64,000 nucleotides of DNA from Rhopalosiphum padi (taxonomy: Eukaryota; Arthropoda; Insecta; Hemiptera; Aphididae): the NCBI RefSeq assembly GCF_020882245.1, contig NC_083599.1, positions 76,739,745-76,803,744 of the forward strand, written 5' to 3'. Both the position numbers and the translations under genes were made by a program. Below the pieces are notes generated by a model. That model was not told where the DNA came from. It made no database searches and saw nothing but the letters and a program-made list of their open reading frames with translations. Below are positions 1 through 14,600 of the stretch, one piece after another (position 1 is the first letter of the stretch; each line of letters opens with the position of its first letter).

Positions 1-3000
1 CTATGATGTTAGTTTTAGCTGCAGTTAAAATGCTTTAATATTCAGCTTGAAAGGTTTTTCTTTACGAATGTTTGAAATTCAAATTTTGATAAACATGCAA
101 AAATGTATTATTTTGTAGTTTAATTACATATAGTTCAAATTTTCAATTATTGTAGCTAAAAATTGATAATTTAAATTCAATTTAATTTTTGGTTTCTTCA
201 ATTAAAAAATATCTAAATTACAGTGATATTTTTTATAAGCGTTCAAAATTTAAAAGTTTGTTTAATACATGAATATCTCAAAAATTTAAAAACTATTCTG
301 TAGTTAAAAATGCATAAAATTTCTAACTTTTACATTTACGGTAATGCTAGTTTTCTTATATTTTTTCTCTGGGAATTAAAAAAAAAAAAAAATAATAATG
401 GTGTAAAGCCAAAGCCACATAGGTACGTTATTTTTATAAACATTAGAAGTTCAAATTTTGAGAACATTGAAAATTAAAATGTATAATAACAATTTATACT
501 TTAGCGATTTTTGTTATTTATTTTTATTATTCAAAAATATTAATTGAAAAAACTTGAAACATTTTATAAATACTTAAATTATAGTTTTCTATACTGAAAG
601 TAACTTTCAATTGCATTTATAGGTATTTTAAAATATCGAAAATGTAAATGTTTAACTTTTCATAAGTTCGGAGTTAAAATGTTGTCAAAATTAGCTAAGA
701 TCGTGGAAATTTGATTAATTATTTTGTAGTTCTTACAATTTTTAATTTTAATAGGTAAAGCATAGTACTAATCGTGTGAACACTATATTTGCTATTCACG
801 TCATAAATATGTCTAATTTTAATAGTTCTCAATTTTTTTTACTCTTCACCTGACCGATGTGTCATCTTACTTACATTTATCACATTCATTCATTTTTTTT
901 TTAATTTACCTCCATGTACGTACTTATATGTCTTATCATTAAAAACTTAGAAATAGATCTTCAATTAAAATCGATCAAATTTAAAATCAGTTTACACATG
1001 AAAAAAATATTAATTATTATTATTGATATGATGATATCAGTTATAATATATTATAATTTTGATCTTTGACTCTCGAGTATCCTTGGTCGACGTTTAGCAG
1101 GGGGGTTAATATTTTATCAAAAGCAAATTACAGGTAATGATGATAATGCAATTATTCATTAAGAATAAATGAATATGTAAAATAAAAATCCCATGAATCA
1201 TGATCCATGTATACAGAGCAGCTTAAGTGATTTTATACTTCTATATAAGTATGTTATAACTATTGAACGGAAACCTATTACATAATTAATGGTAGATTTA
1301 CAACGCCTAAAAATAAAAAACCGAAAGTTACGTTCTGTTTTACAATAAGTGTCAAATAAGTTACTACAAAGGATGTATTAAATTCTAATTCAATGTTTAA
1401 CCATTTCATACGAAAAACGGTTCTATCTTCTATGTGAATTTATTTAGTATTTACTACTTGGTACTAACATATTATTCATTTTTTTTTTAACTCTCTTGAA
1501 ATGTAATTGTGGAATGTTTCAAGTTTCTATGTATGTATTACACCTGAATTATTAATATCAACAAATTATATCACTACCAGATCAAAAATAGACAACCCAT
1601 CTAGCTATTCAATTCTCAAGTCTAACTACCTAGATGGAATCGTAAACAAAAATATTGAATAACAATCCGATTTATAATTTCTTATATCATAATTTCTTAT
1701 TGCTCTTAACTAACCTTCTTGATAATAATATTATAATTGGGGTGATCTTAATGCTAAACACCACAGACGTCAGTCATTTCATCCTCTAAACTATAACTAA
1801 TCTACCTACAACTTACTTGACTTCTCATTTACATAATAGTGTATCACCTAATTACCTCGAGAACAAATCATTTTCATATTCATAAATATAAAATTGATAT
1901 AACCCATAATAAAGTGATAAGTTCGTAATATTAACTTTATAATTTAAAACTGTACTAAAATTATTAGATAGGTACTATGTTACTTGAGTCTTAATATTAA
2001 TATATGATTATACACACCTTGACCAATGTTTAATGTTTGACTGTTGAATTATTTTATAAATAATAACTTTAAATCATTAAAGGATTTAATATATTTTGTT
2101 TCACATTAAAATTTTTATTTTGTATATATTTAATAAAAATAATTTGTACCTATATTAATTGGACTAATAATATTATGTTTCACAGATCATACTCATCATT
2201 GGTTATGCTTATGAATTTATTTTTTATATAAAGCAATACCATAGGTATTACATGTAATAATTATATGTTTATATATTTTATATACAGACAAATAGTTACT
2301 AGTACGACTAATACGAGTACATATCAACTCTAACCAGTAGGTATTATATATATATATCCACATTCAACATAAAACTGGTTTTTTTTTCATATTCTATTAT
2401 GTCATTATCGATTTTCTATTACTTACGCTCTATGCTTATTATTTATTAATTATTATTAATTATTATAGGCATATTATGAATTTATGACTTACAATAATTT
2501 ATTTTTTTATATTCATCAGTGTATATACTTATATTTATTTTGTTACTAAGAATTAAAATAGTTTTTAGTTGTATATTAGGTAATATATTATAATATAGTA
2601 TTTACTTTTAACAGCAGACAGACAAAAAAAAATGTAATTCATGTATTAGTTTTAATGGCACATTGAAATACCTATGTTGGTTTTGTTTGTCTAGTAAACT
2701 ATTATAGTGATGTAATATTTTTTACCCCTTATAATAATATTTATTAATAACAGTATTAACTAACTGGTGTTTGAAAAGTTAAAATTATAAATACATTTGT
2801 GCTTGGTGTCTATACAAATTAGAATTATAGAAATATTAATGATTTCGTTTATGCCTTGTTGATACTTTTAAAACTGACATTGGATGATTAAATGATGGTT
2901 ATCTATTAAAATTGTTGGGTTCTGAAAATTATCATGTAAGTTAAAATAAAATCATTTTTAGAAAATATAATTTAAGCTCTTATTTTTTTCTTAAAATATT

Positions 3001-3348
3001 AAGTTCAAAAACTATTAAAATAGAATTTTCCTAAACAATATTTTTAAATTAATAAATTGCAGTAATTTTGGTAACGGTTCAGTACGAAATCTATAAGTAA
3101 TTTTTTGCCTTAACATTGTTATTAAATATGATATTAATGAATTATTTATTTACTCTAGATATCTGTCCAATGCACATTATAAAAAATTTGAGTTTAGCAC
3201 AATCAATATTGTTTTGTTAGCATTAATATTTAAGAGGATATAGTATATCCGATATACTGTACCCACATGTGTTTGACGTTTGTGTGGTCTCCGTCTTACA
3301 TTATATACAACATAGGAAATTTGTGTTCAGTAGAACCCATTATTATGT
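1..3348. other. AT-rich non-coding stretch
   Basis: I see no coding exon here. The sequence is dominated by A/T runs. The first 700 bases or so resemble in style the long dispersed repeat annotated at 25620-26175 (short phrases such as TTCAAATTTT recur), but I could not align them cleanly. A short TA-repeat tract lies near 2340-2360. Confidence 0.5.
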
Positions 3349-3356
3349 GTTAGATT

Positions 3357-3527
3357 CTGGGTGTCAAAATGGGTTAAAATATTTCGGTTTAAAACCGGTG
3401 AACATTTTTAGTGGGTTACGAGTTTTACGTATGTTAAAAATCGGATAACATTTTTTACGGGTTTCGGGTACGAAACCATGTAAAATTTTTTCCGGGTTAC
3501 CCGGGTAAAAACTGTTTTGATTCCCTG
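3357..3527. mobile_element. Miniature hAT-like element with 8-bp target duplication
   Basis: This 171-bp segment is flanked on both sides by the same 8 bases, GTTAGATT (3349-3356 and 3528-3535), which fits a hAT-type target-site duplication. The termini are imperfect inverted repeats: the left starts CTGGGTGTCAAAA and the right, read backwards, starts CAGGGAATCAAAA. hAT elements usually begin CAGGG, so the left end appears to carry one substitution. The interior is made of variations on a GGGTTAC/GGGTAC motif. It has no coding capacity and is probably a non-autonomous derivative mobilised in trans. Confidence 0.65.
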
Positions 3528-3959
3528 GTTAGATTTAGTATTAGAGTGAATTTACCTATTATCAAAGTTAGCTTAGAAGATTATCAGTGATTGTATAACG
3601 TTGGATATTTTTCGGTCTTTTAATTTTTAAACAAGATATGAGTAATGAGTATGTTAAATATTACAAATTTACAAATGTAAAATGCTTAAATCTAGTTTAA
3701 AAAATAAAACCTCGAAAGATATTCAACTCTACATCACTGATAACGTTCTAACCTTTGGTTTTTTATTTTTCATGCGATATTTTCATTCACGTATAATAGT
3801 TATTTCTCCCCAAACGTTTTTTATTTTTGTTTTAATTTAAAAATGAATAACCGTAGTTACTTAAAGTTTTTAACAATATTTTGATTCTCTTTGAAATGTT
3901 TTTAATGTCGATAAAGTTATTTGCTGCGTCAAAGTTCTTGAATGTTAAATACTACAAAA

Positions 3960-4440
3960 GTTGTTTTTCTGTCTGTATAAAAATATTAACAATACTTAGT
4001 CTCATTTTTTATTGTAAACATTTCAAATTCAAAGTTTGACAAAATTCGTCAAAATTACAAAAGCATTTTTTAATTAATTTTAAGATATCTATTTATTGAT
4101 ACTGTATATGAATCTATATTTTTGAAGTTTTACGCTATTTACAGAAAGATTTTTATTAAATTTTGAGTTATATAAATTGTTATAATTTGTTAAAAATTTA
4201 TATTATTATAAATTATAATAATTAAATACTAATAGTATTATAAATGGAATTTTTTCAAAAAAAAATTGTATCAATCTCCGTAATATTAAAACTAAAATAA
4301 GACGATTTAGAATATTTATAGATCCACCAGAATCGTTTTTCATATACAATAATCTATCATTGAATTCAAATTTAACACACCCATAATAGTGACCTATACG
4401 GCTATACTCGACACCTAATGTACAACAGAACAGTCTCCAT
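3960..4440 (-). repeat. Dispersed aphid-type repeat, copy 1 (long)
   Basis: The core at about 4331-4405 reads, on the minus strand, as a TGTTAAATTTGAATTCAATGA-like box followed by a CATTG / CGATTC box. The same core occurs at 10355-10450, 14020-14110 and 20890-20990 (plus) and 26030-26140 (minus). The sequence beside it (4017-4330) also resembles the flank of the 26-kb copy, so this is a long copy. No coding capacity was seen. The repeat class is unknown; it could be an untranslated part of a larger transposon. Confidence 0.6.
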
Positions 4441-4444
4441 TTCA

Positions 4445-7080
4445 GCCATTTGCTTACTTTTTTGTATTGAGTATACGAATATTTTATTGTCCTGAGTTGG
4501 ATTTATTTTATTTTGAATTATTGCCCGATGAATTACTCAATTATACTTTCGACATAGTGAAAACATGGTTCTAATTTAAGTAGTAATAATATTTACCTAT
4601 ATTTTTATGACTTCTAAAATTATAGAATTTTATTATATTGTAAAGTTTTTATATAATAAATTTAGTATTAAATTTAGTATTAGGCTAAAAATCGATTTAT
4701 AAGTCATGCATTGGACTGTTACCATAATTTGAAATTTCAAAATGTTAAGATTTAATAAAGGATATGTAAGAAAAAAAAATTTTAATTTTAAATATAAATT
4801 CTTTTAAAAAATTACAATATTAATTCTAAATAGATTATATCACAATATATTGTATTTAAAATGTTTTAATTTTTTTATAATTATATATGAAATAAAAATT
4901 CGACGTTGCCATACATTGTATGATTATAAAAACTAACTACATTTTCGAATTTGTTCAGAATATCGCAATTTATTAACCAATTTACCGACGTCTTAGCATA
5001 ATATTTTGTGAAATCTAATAAAAAAAAAAATGTTTGCCAAAATACTAAACTTGGTATCAAGTATCGCGTTAATATTCTATTAAAAAAATGTTAACTAAAA
5101 TTATTCTACTCGGCATTTAGAATATGAATGGTTATATATTTAAAAACTGCAAAGTATACCTACTTGAAAGTATGTAGAACTAAATTTATGATATTTTTAC
5201 TGCTTAGCGTGTGGACATGAACTAGATGAAAACCCTGTATAATATTAATGCGTAGGTATTGAATTTTAATTGTCATGAATGATAAACTTTTTTATTATAA
5301 TTCACTTTTCTGATACTTTTCATACACGGATTGTTGTTTAAAAACAAAATGGAATTAAATTAACTAATATATTTGATATAGTTATATCATGAGTATATTT
5401 AATTTATCTAAATAGTAAAATATGAAATAAATATAATACATATTAAGCAAAAATCTTTTCTAAAATAAATATACCTATTTTGGATTGTATGAACTATAAC
5501 TAAATATTTAATGAATCAATAATGAGTTAATGATTCTTTAGACATAGCTTAGTGACCTGTGATTGAACTATTACATTTTATTGAATTATATTAAATTAAT
5601 CAATTTTTTATGTAACCCGGTACTAGTGAATTTAATTTTATTGATACTCAAAACACAACGTTTTTATAACTGGCCTAGTTGGGTACCAAAAATTATATAA
5701 GGGCATTTACCCATCCTGCCCGTAGTATGTTTGAACTGCCAATTTGCAATGTATGTCAACTTTTTCAACTTAAAGTTTTTAAAATTATTTTACTATTACA
5801 TACTTGAATGCGTCAAACTTAATAATTTAAATTATTTACGGTGTAATATTTGTTTATATGGCACATAACCCTGATTAAAGATGCTAAAGATATATACAAA
5901 CAGCTGTTGTTGAGCGTAGGAGAGTACGTAAATCAAAATAATATACTATTAGGAAAAATTGGCGTACTTATGGTCTTGTTATTTATTACTTTTATTCATA
6001 TCTTAGCTTGTTCAATGTCGGTCTACCAATTTAAAAGTTGTCATTGTTCAATTATTACATTACCTATAGGTTTATCATAGACCATAGTTTCTTTAAGTGT
6101 AAGGGAAAACTACAGAACTTCAAAAAAGTTAACAAGTGTGATTGTTTAGATATTTTTTTTTACATAGCTTATTTTCAGTGAACTTTTAATAATTAAATAG
6201 TATTAGACCATATTTATTGTTCGTATATAACATAATTTCCTAGTTTATTATTACATAATTACTAATTAATTATTGAATATACTAAATTACTAATCATTAA
6301 ATTGGTATAGGTATTTACATCTAATGTAATAGTATATTATTTTAGATTTATATATGTAATATGTATGTTATTTAGGTACTTGGATTCAAAATTGTGAGTA
6401 AATTAATGCTACGTAGGTTTTTATTGGAAAGTGAGCGGTATTAGCAACTATATAGGTACTCAAACTTAAACACAGTTTAACGTATGAATGCGTATGTATT
6501 ATTTGAAAAGAAATAATATTGAAAATCAGAAAATCATTCAGTATACATACTTCGAATTAAATATCAAAAGTATAAACATTTAGATAGTAATATTAAATTC
6601 ATTATTTTTATAGAAAGGGATAATTTACATAAAAATAAATTTCTATAGCTAAATTGTTATCAAATCATTTTATACTCATCACTTAATCAGTTATAAAAAA
6701 CTGAAATATTTATCTGTAGGTAATATAGTAATTTGTATTTAACAAAATTATAAAACATGTTTCTGTAAAACTTTATTATTTTTAATTTTAAAAATAATTT
6801 ACAATAATAATTAATAATATGTAAAAATTTAATACTAACAAATAACAATAATAACATAATTATGTTATTATACTTGTTTTGGCCTTGAAAATGACGGAAT
6901 GTGGTGTTAGAAATGATTATACTTATATCCGTATATATATTTTTTAAATTAATTGCAAAGCATAAATAACCCGATAATCGTGTTCTTTATTTAGAAATTA
7001 TCAAGCTCAGATTGTTTTTATGATGTAGGTACCTACTGTAATGTTATATATAAAAAAATTTAAATTATAAATTATAATTT
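4445..7080. other. AT-rich non-coding stretch
   Basis: No recognisable gene or element was found. One open frame at 5850-6080 has no convincing start, no domain and no flanking splice sites. The initiator exon of the downstream protease homologue may lie here or further upstream, but I could not identify it. Confidence 0.4.
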
Positions 7081-7463
7081 GTCAGAAACGTTTTGGATTC
7101 TGAGCGAGGTGATCAATGTTTTATAGTGATGTGTTTTTTTTATGTTTTTGAGTACACTATAAGTTCTTGATAAAATGTTTAAATTCCCAACATTGAGGGT
7201 GGTTTAGATAGACAATTTTATCTAATTTGTACTTTATAGAGGTAGAGGCCAAAAATAAAATTACCAGTATAAATAACAATTTTAAGAAAAACGTGAATTT
7301 TTACGCTAAATGCTTAAAAATTTAATACAAGGTTCCTAATAAGTGGTTCATTATCAATTTAAAAAAAACATCGAAAATTTATTGTCATAGTATTTTTTTA
7401 TAAATATTTAAATTTAGAATTTAACCAAATTTCAATACTCATTCAATATTATTCAAATATAAC

Positions 7464-8091
7464 ATGCTACGAACACATATTTTTTTAATTTTCGAATATA
7501 AATGATCGGCGATTGGATCGTAGTATTGATTTATCATTTATATTTACTGAAGCTCAACGTCACATGATGTAGTTACCGCATATTTAAATAAAAAAATTTG
7601 TCGTGGTGTTAAATTACAACTGAAATATTGTCCCCATCCGATTTGCCATTTAATACTTTTATTTATTGATAGAGTTTTATATCCTTTATTTTTTTGTAAA
7701 ACTTAGGGTATTTTGTTTTTAACTTTATCTGCGACTCTTCCGTTACACTCAAGAAGTCGATCCATAGCATTTATTATAATCTGTAGACTTTCATAAAGTG
7801 TTAAATTCTTGTGCTTTAGTTTAATTATGACTTGGAATAAAAAGCAAAAATTACTTTTAATATAATATATACTAAATCATTTTTAAACTTTGATTATCAA
7901 ACAATTCTTTAGCTTTTTTTTATCGAATCTGATTCGTCATCTAATTCTGAGATCACAGATTTAAATGAATTGAAATTATCTACATAATACGTTATTGCAG
8001 TCAATCACGTTGTCCATCGTATCAATACCTACTGGTTTTGTAGGTAAAGGTAAATTTGGAAACATTTCACGTAATTTAAGTATTTGACTTG
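7464..8091 (-). pseudogene. Degenerate hAT-family transposase, C-terminal part
   Basis: Minus-strand translation in shifting frames gives phrases typical of aphid hAT transposases of the DUF659/hATC type, in the expected order. First comes YYVDNFNSFKSVISELDD (about 7990-7930), then ITKLKHKNLTLYESLQIII (about 7820-7760), then FLFKYAVTTSCDVELQ (about 7590-7535), and finally a KSILRSNRRSFIFENLKKY-like segment ending near 7464. The last two correspond to the hATC dimerisation region near the C-terminus. Stops and frameshifts interrupt every segment, so it cannot encode an active enzyme. The flank near 8330-8365 (minus strand CAGGGCTACGATTTATATGC) may be a terminus of the same element. Confidence 0.7.
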
Positions 8092-8602
8092 GAGCTTATA
8101 TTTTTTTTACATGGCCTATAATATTATCAACTGTAGTTAGAATGTAGAAATATACTATATAACATGCATTTTTCGCATTCTTAAAATAGAAATATGCAAT
8201 AATATTAATTTTATTCAATATATATGCATTTTATCTAAAATATGCAAAAACATGCAAAATAAAAACATCACCATTTATATCATCATTAGGTGGAAATTAC
8301 TGACAGAATCAATAATCAGAAGTCACAAAAAAAAACATGCTGTTGCATATAAATCGTAGCCCTGGTTATAAGCATTATATACTCGTATAGAAACTATTAC
8401 AATTTATGAACTGTGTTATACTTAATTCATAGTTATAGTAATAAATGATGATTACTTATAGTATATGTATATATTGAGAAACATATTTGCTACAAAAGTG
8501 CAAACTAAATTCTAGAAGAGTATTTTATTTTGATGTCTAATAATTAATACATAATACATAATAATAATATATACATTTTTTTATTTTGTTCCTTGTTTGT
8601 AG

Positions 8603-11600
8603 TTATCTGTATTGTTGTTTATCACGCTGTTGTTTCAAGTGACAGTGACTAGCGTTTCTGGCCAAGAGGAACTATCATCAACGACAAGCATTGATGACAT
8701 AATTTCGGAAGTGTATCCACCACCACCATCGTCGACAAGTATTGATGTAGTACTTGATAAATTGTTCCCACTACCAGCGGATCAATGTGTATGTGTACCC
8801 TATTATTTGTGCAAAAACAACACGATTAATACAGATGGCGAAGGATTAATAGACATTAGGTATGTTTTATCATTTTTTAACTATACGTTTATCGTTTATT
8901 ATAACTAGAATGATTAAAACGTTGAAATTGTAATATGAGTTAAAATCATTAAATGAAAAAGGGAAGTATAGTTCTAAAGTAAAGTTAGTGACAAATTCAA
9001 ATCTGTTTTCTAAAGTTTTATTTGATAATACATTGTTATGACGAACAAACAGTTCTACAAAAAGTAGATACTTTTAGTGATAAAAAACGTTCTCGAGTGT
9101 GACAGTGTGGTACTGACTACTGAGTGACATATATAAGTATTGTATAAGCGTTCACGCATACTATAAAAAATACAATATTTAAATTAATAATTATTAAATG
9201 ATATTTTATTTTTAATATACAGTTAAAATAAATGTATATTGCGCGACTACTCTTCATCGCTCCACACGAATTGCAAAAATGATGATGAGTGAATTGCTTT
9301 TGAAATTCAGCAATTATTATTTTAAGTGAAAAATGTATATTTTTTTTTAGAAATTCAGATTTGAGATGTGTAAGTGTTTTAGTAAAAATATCGATATTAA
9401 TACTAAAACATTTACACATCTCAAATCTGAAAAGTAAAAAAATACCAATGGTGTATAATTATTATTTTTCAAGTCAGGATTTTAAAAAATTGTGTAAAAA
9501 ATGTTGGACAACTATTAAAAATTCCATCCTCAAATATTGAATCAACTTCACTTAAAAATTTAAAAACCGGACGCAATTCATGTAGTAGTTTAGATAAAGC
9601 CGGATGCAATTTGTGTAGTCGTTTAGATAAGAACTCGAGGGATCAAAGTAAAAAATGAATTATTATGCAAAATCAGTTTTCGACAAAATTGATATTGTTA
9701 AATTTTTTATAATTCAAAATTTCAAAAACAAATAAACAGATTAAAATAGATATTCGATATGTCCTGCACCAAATGTGTATAATAGCATTTTCGATACATG
9801 ATATACTTTAATAATACTTTTGGCCTTTTTTGAACTATTTAAATATAAAAATACTTATTACTTACGTAGGATGCTAGATAATACTCTTATCTTTAAATTG
9901 TATAATAAGTAAATCCATTCTAATATTAAAAATAATAGAGTAATTGAGTAAAATAGATAAACGTAAGATCTGCTGTATCATTCATTAGTATGAAGGCAAC
10001 AACTAAAGGCATGCGTATACTTTTAATAAAGTACTTGGAAAATATTTTTAATTTTGTAGTGATCGCTGCGTGTGGGACACTGTGACTATCATTAGATACG
10101 AAAACAATTATTTAAACTATGTAGCACGTTCAAACTGAGGTGTAAAATATTCGTTAGCCTGAATTCTAGGTTATTATGAAAGTTGGTTTTTGAATATATT
10201 TTTCATTAAAAAAAAAAAATAAGTCTGAAGTAAGTATCCAAAATTTAATAATTTTTTGATAATAAAAATAAGAAATGTTTGGATTTTAAAACAATCTCAG
10301 TTGTCAAAAAAGTGGACAAATATGAATAACATTTTGCTATGATAAGATAGGAGTCGAGTTGGTTACTGTTATGTTAAATTTGAAATTAATGATATATAAT
10401 TGTATAGATACGAAAAACAATTTTGAGCGGAGACGGTCTATCAGCCTTTATCACTATAAATATATTTCATGTTTTTTTTATATTGCTATTAAGTATAAAG
10501 TAATTTATTTTACTATTATCAGTAATACAGTAATAGAATCGATTAATTTTTGCCAAAAACACCATTTGTATGCAATATTATGTATGTATAATGTATTTTA
10601 TTTTCATTTTCATTTAGTGACATAGATCTCTGAAACAAGAGAGCGGATTTTGTTGTTTGGGGTCTTGTTAGATCACATTGGCTAGGAAAAGTGCAGTGAA
10701 GATTTTCAGAACTTTATCTTTTATAGTTAAATTCACTGCAGAGCTTCAAAAAAATTAAAACACATTTTATTGGGCGTTTTTTATGTTTTTTAACTTTATA
10801 GCTTTGTAATGAGTTAACGATTGGAGATAAAATTCTGAAAATCTTCACAGCACTTCTCCTAGCCAATGTAAATCTAACAAGAGTACAAGACCCATAATAA
10901 CAAAATCCGTTCTCCAGTTTCGATAATCTACCACGCTAAATGAAAATTTAGCAAAAAATAACTATTTTTTTAACTGTGAAAAATCAAATAATTTTTTTTT
11001 GAAAATTTTTAATCTCATATTTTGTGTCTACTTGATAATCCCTCTTTAATGAGCTATCAACCAACTTTTTAGCTATAATAATTTTGGAGAAAAATTAAAA
11101 AATAGAAATTTTAGGACTGTTCACGCCGACGTTTTTGTGGATTCAAATCGGTTTACCGCTTCGGATCTCTCTCATTAATATTTTATGTTAAAATTAGCCT
11201 AATTATCCAACTACTCATTACAACTGAGTTACATATTTATCATTTTCCTATTTAACAAAAATTCTTGAAGTTTTAAAAACTTAGACTTTTTTTATTTCAA
11301 TTACCATACTTACTTGATTAAAAATCAAGGAAGTAAATATGTATTCTTTTATACTTTTTAAAATTGAATTTGCGTAAGAATATTATTTTTTTTCCTGGTT
11401 ATTTAAAAAAAATATTTGAAATGTTGTACCTCTTTAAAGTACAAATTAGATACAATTTTATATTCAAAATCACTATAAAAATGAAAAGCAAACATTGTGT
11501 ATACTCATTTACAAAAAAAAAAAAAAGTTTGCTCAGCTCTAAAATATTATATTATAATATTATAATTTTAAAATTACTTCGAATACTTCAAATCTAAAAT

Positions 11601-14600
11601 CTACTATCTTCTATCTTCTATCTATCTTCTATAGCTAGTAAGCCATTAAGAAAAAAAAAGGGTTATAACTAATAAGTAAGTAGTAATAACTCAAATATGT
11701 TTAAATAATATTTCAATCCGATTATTCTAAGTAGGCGTAAATTTTTCAAGATTTTACGCCTGAATTATGAAATAAATACACTGCTTTTAACTACATTGTC
11801 CCTCGCGGAAAATAGATAAATGAGAAGTGAATATGTTTTTATATATTATCTTTATTATGTTAGCCATAAACTCATAAATAACCATCATCACATTTAATCT
11901 ACAGGTTTAAAGAAGGCCCGTGTCCTGACTACTTGAAGGTGTGCTGCCGGGACCCTATGAAATCGTCAGAGACTACAAATATTTCTTACGAGGAAAAGCG
12001 CACGATCTGTGGCCATCGGAATCCTTCTGGTGTAGGATTCAGAATAACTGGACACAGCCACAACGAAGCGCAATTCGGCGAGTTCCCCTGGATGGTGGCA
12101 ATACTCAAATTACATTCATACAATCAATCGAAAACTTACCTGTGCGGTGGTTCATTGATTCACCCACAAGTCGTGTTGACTGCAGTCCATTGCATACACG
12201 GGTAAAAATTTAATCAATTATTATTATTTATTGTTTTTAAAAAGTTCTACTGCAACTTCCAAATACCATATTATATTAGATATGATTAATGCATATATTT
12301 TTTCAAATTGATTTTTACCTTTCAACTATACATTACCAAAAATCGGCATAGTTTCTGTCAAAATGTTCTATTATTTATTCACACCTTTACAAAATAAATC
12401 TTTAACGAACATTCAGAAAACTATATTTTACAGATAATCTTCTCGTTACTACTAATATTGCTATTTTTAAATTTTATGAATAGGTATGTCATAGTATAAA
12501 ATTGTTAAATTGTTTAAAATTGATGATTATTCTAATGATTCATTTTATCATAAAAATAATATCGATATCTACAATATTAATATTATGTACAATTGCAAAT
12601 TGTATATTTACAGTTGTTTATTACGTGATACTTGGTCAAGTACATTCACGACTATATTAGTCGATTAATGTTTAATTTTCATCAGTCAACATTCTGTAAA
12701 CTAAAAATAGTATTGTAATTGCAATTTACAAGTTTACAACTATAAAATAGTTGTTATTGATTATAAAAATTGAAATAACTTGTGTCATACCCAAACATTC
12801 AGTCGATTTAAAACATGTTTCCTAAACCAGACAGGAAAATTATTTTCTAAAAAGAATTACTGTTGAAAAATTTAATAAAACATAAATATTTCGTTATAAT
12901 ATTAAAAAAAAACTATTTCTGTAATTTGATCCAAAAAAATAACGTAATTGAGTTTACAAAATATTTTACAGATTTTTGACTGTTAGTAAACAGATTATTG
13001 TCAGAATATCAAATGCTAAAATATTAATATAATTATTATTAACTAATGATACCAATAAAAGGGATGATATACATGTATTTTATTGCAATTAAATTTTTTT
13101 TAATCATTATTATTAATGTCAAATATCACTACCGAGCACCTATAATGGACTACCATTGATTTATATTAGTATGAGAAATAATCAAGCATATTAGTATATT
13201 ACTGTATTAGGTATTAGAGGTTCAGGTTATAAATATTATTCCAAATTTGGGACTTCATTGCATGACTCTTCTTTTTACTTATACTTTTACAACGTTATAC
13301 TATTATTGACAGTAATCAAATGTTCTTTTTCCCATAAAAGCAAAGACCCGAACGAATTAGTAATTCGTGCTGGTGAATGGGATACACAAACGGAAAACGA
13401 ACTGTTACCGTCACAAGACGGTCAGGTTTTTAAAATAATCAAACACGAACAATATTACGGTGGTGCACTTTACAACGATGTGGCGCTAATCATTGTCACC
13501 CAGCCGTTCTTACTCAGAGAAAATGTGGGCACACTTTGTTTGCCCAGCCAGAGTTACGTGTTTTCTAATGAAAGATGCATTGCCAGTGGTTGGGGCAAAA
13601 ATGTATTCGGTAAGCATTCCGTTTTTTATTTGTAAAATATTGTTACAATCATTAGTATATGTTTGATCGTTCAGCAAAATTGTGTAAAGGTGCTGTAATA
13701 TCTGCGAAAAATGTCTATTATGACATTAATCCCAATATCATTAATTAATAGCTAGTTATATAAAAAATTGTTGATAGGGTTTTCATTATTTTTTACAGGG
13801 AGCCATTGAATTGTGAGACAAATTATATAATATTTTATCATTTTTTTATTTTCTTACAATCGTTTTAATTTAATGTGTGGTTCATTAAAAGAATCACATG
13901 ATATGTTTTAGCTTTGCAATCGCTAAAGTTAATGTAGTTGGAATATAAAAAAAAAGTCGAACAAGTGGGTACCGCTCTGCTATATACATTAGAATATTAG
14001 ATGTTAAGTGAGCCACTGTATGAGTATGTTAAATTTGAATTCAATAATATATCATTGTATATGAAAAATGATTCTGTGCGAGGACGGTCTGCCAGTCTTC
14101 ATCACTAAGTATACTTCATAATATTATGCTTTTTTACATATCATCTATTAAAGTAATCTATTTTACCAATTTTTTCCGAAAATATTACATTTATTACGTT
14201 ATTAATATTTTATTAGTATAATAATATTTGTTTGACTTATATAACTAAAAAATATAATAATATCTTTCTGTAAAATCAGTAAACCAGTAAAATATAGTTT
14301 CATAATATAAATAGATAATATCTTAAAATAAATAAAAACGTCATTATGTAGTTGTATAGTAAAATTTATAATAATATTATACTATAAGTGAAAGTTTTAA
14401 GTCTTCACGAATAATGTAATTGATTAATGATTTATAACTATATAGGTTAGGTCACCTAACATCGATTATTCATTGTTGAAACACGTCATATTTTTAAATT
14501 ACAATTTCTACAAATGTTTACAAAATATTATATTTGTTTGTCCATTTTTTAGATTTCTTAGTTCCAGTATAAAATACTTTTTAGGATATATTATATTTTT

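Larger units (their letters stand above)
8860..11904. other. First visible intron of the protease-homologue gene, with nested repeats
   Basis: This 3.0-kb intron holds a near-perfect hairpin (9356-9429), a 33-bp tandem duplication (9567-9632), a copy of the dispersed repeat (10355-10450) and a foldback element (10623-10930). A simple TATCTTC-type tract sits near 11598-11632. I see no coding exon inside it. The open frame at 11364-11597 is AT-rich and featureless. Confidence 0.6.

Noticed and set aside
5850..6080. 76-codon open frame with a hydrophobic stretch
   Set aside because: No ATG at the start, no domain, no supported splice partner, and composition typical of AT-rich chance frames. 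It does not join the downstream protease-homologue exon.
11941..12213. Second open frame overlapping a protease-homologue exon
   Set aside because: Only an alternative reading of exon 11905-12201; the other frame carries the clip and protease motifs and joins its neighbours in phase.
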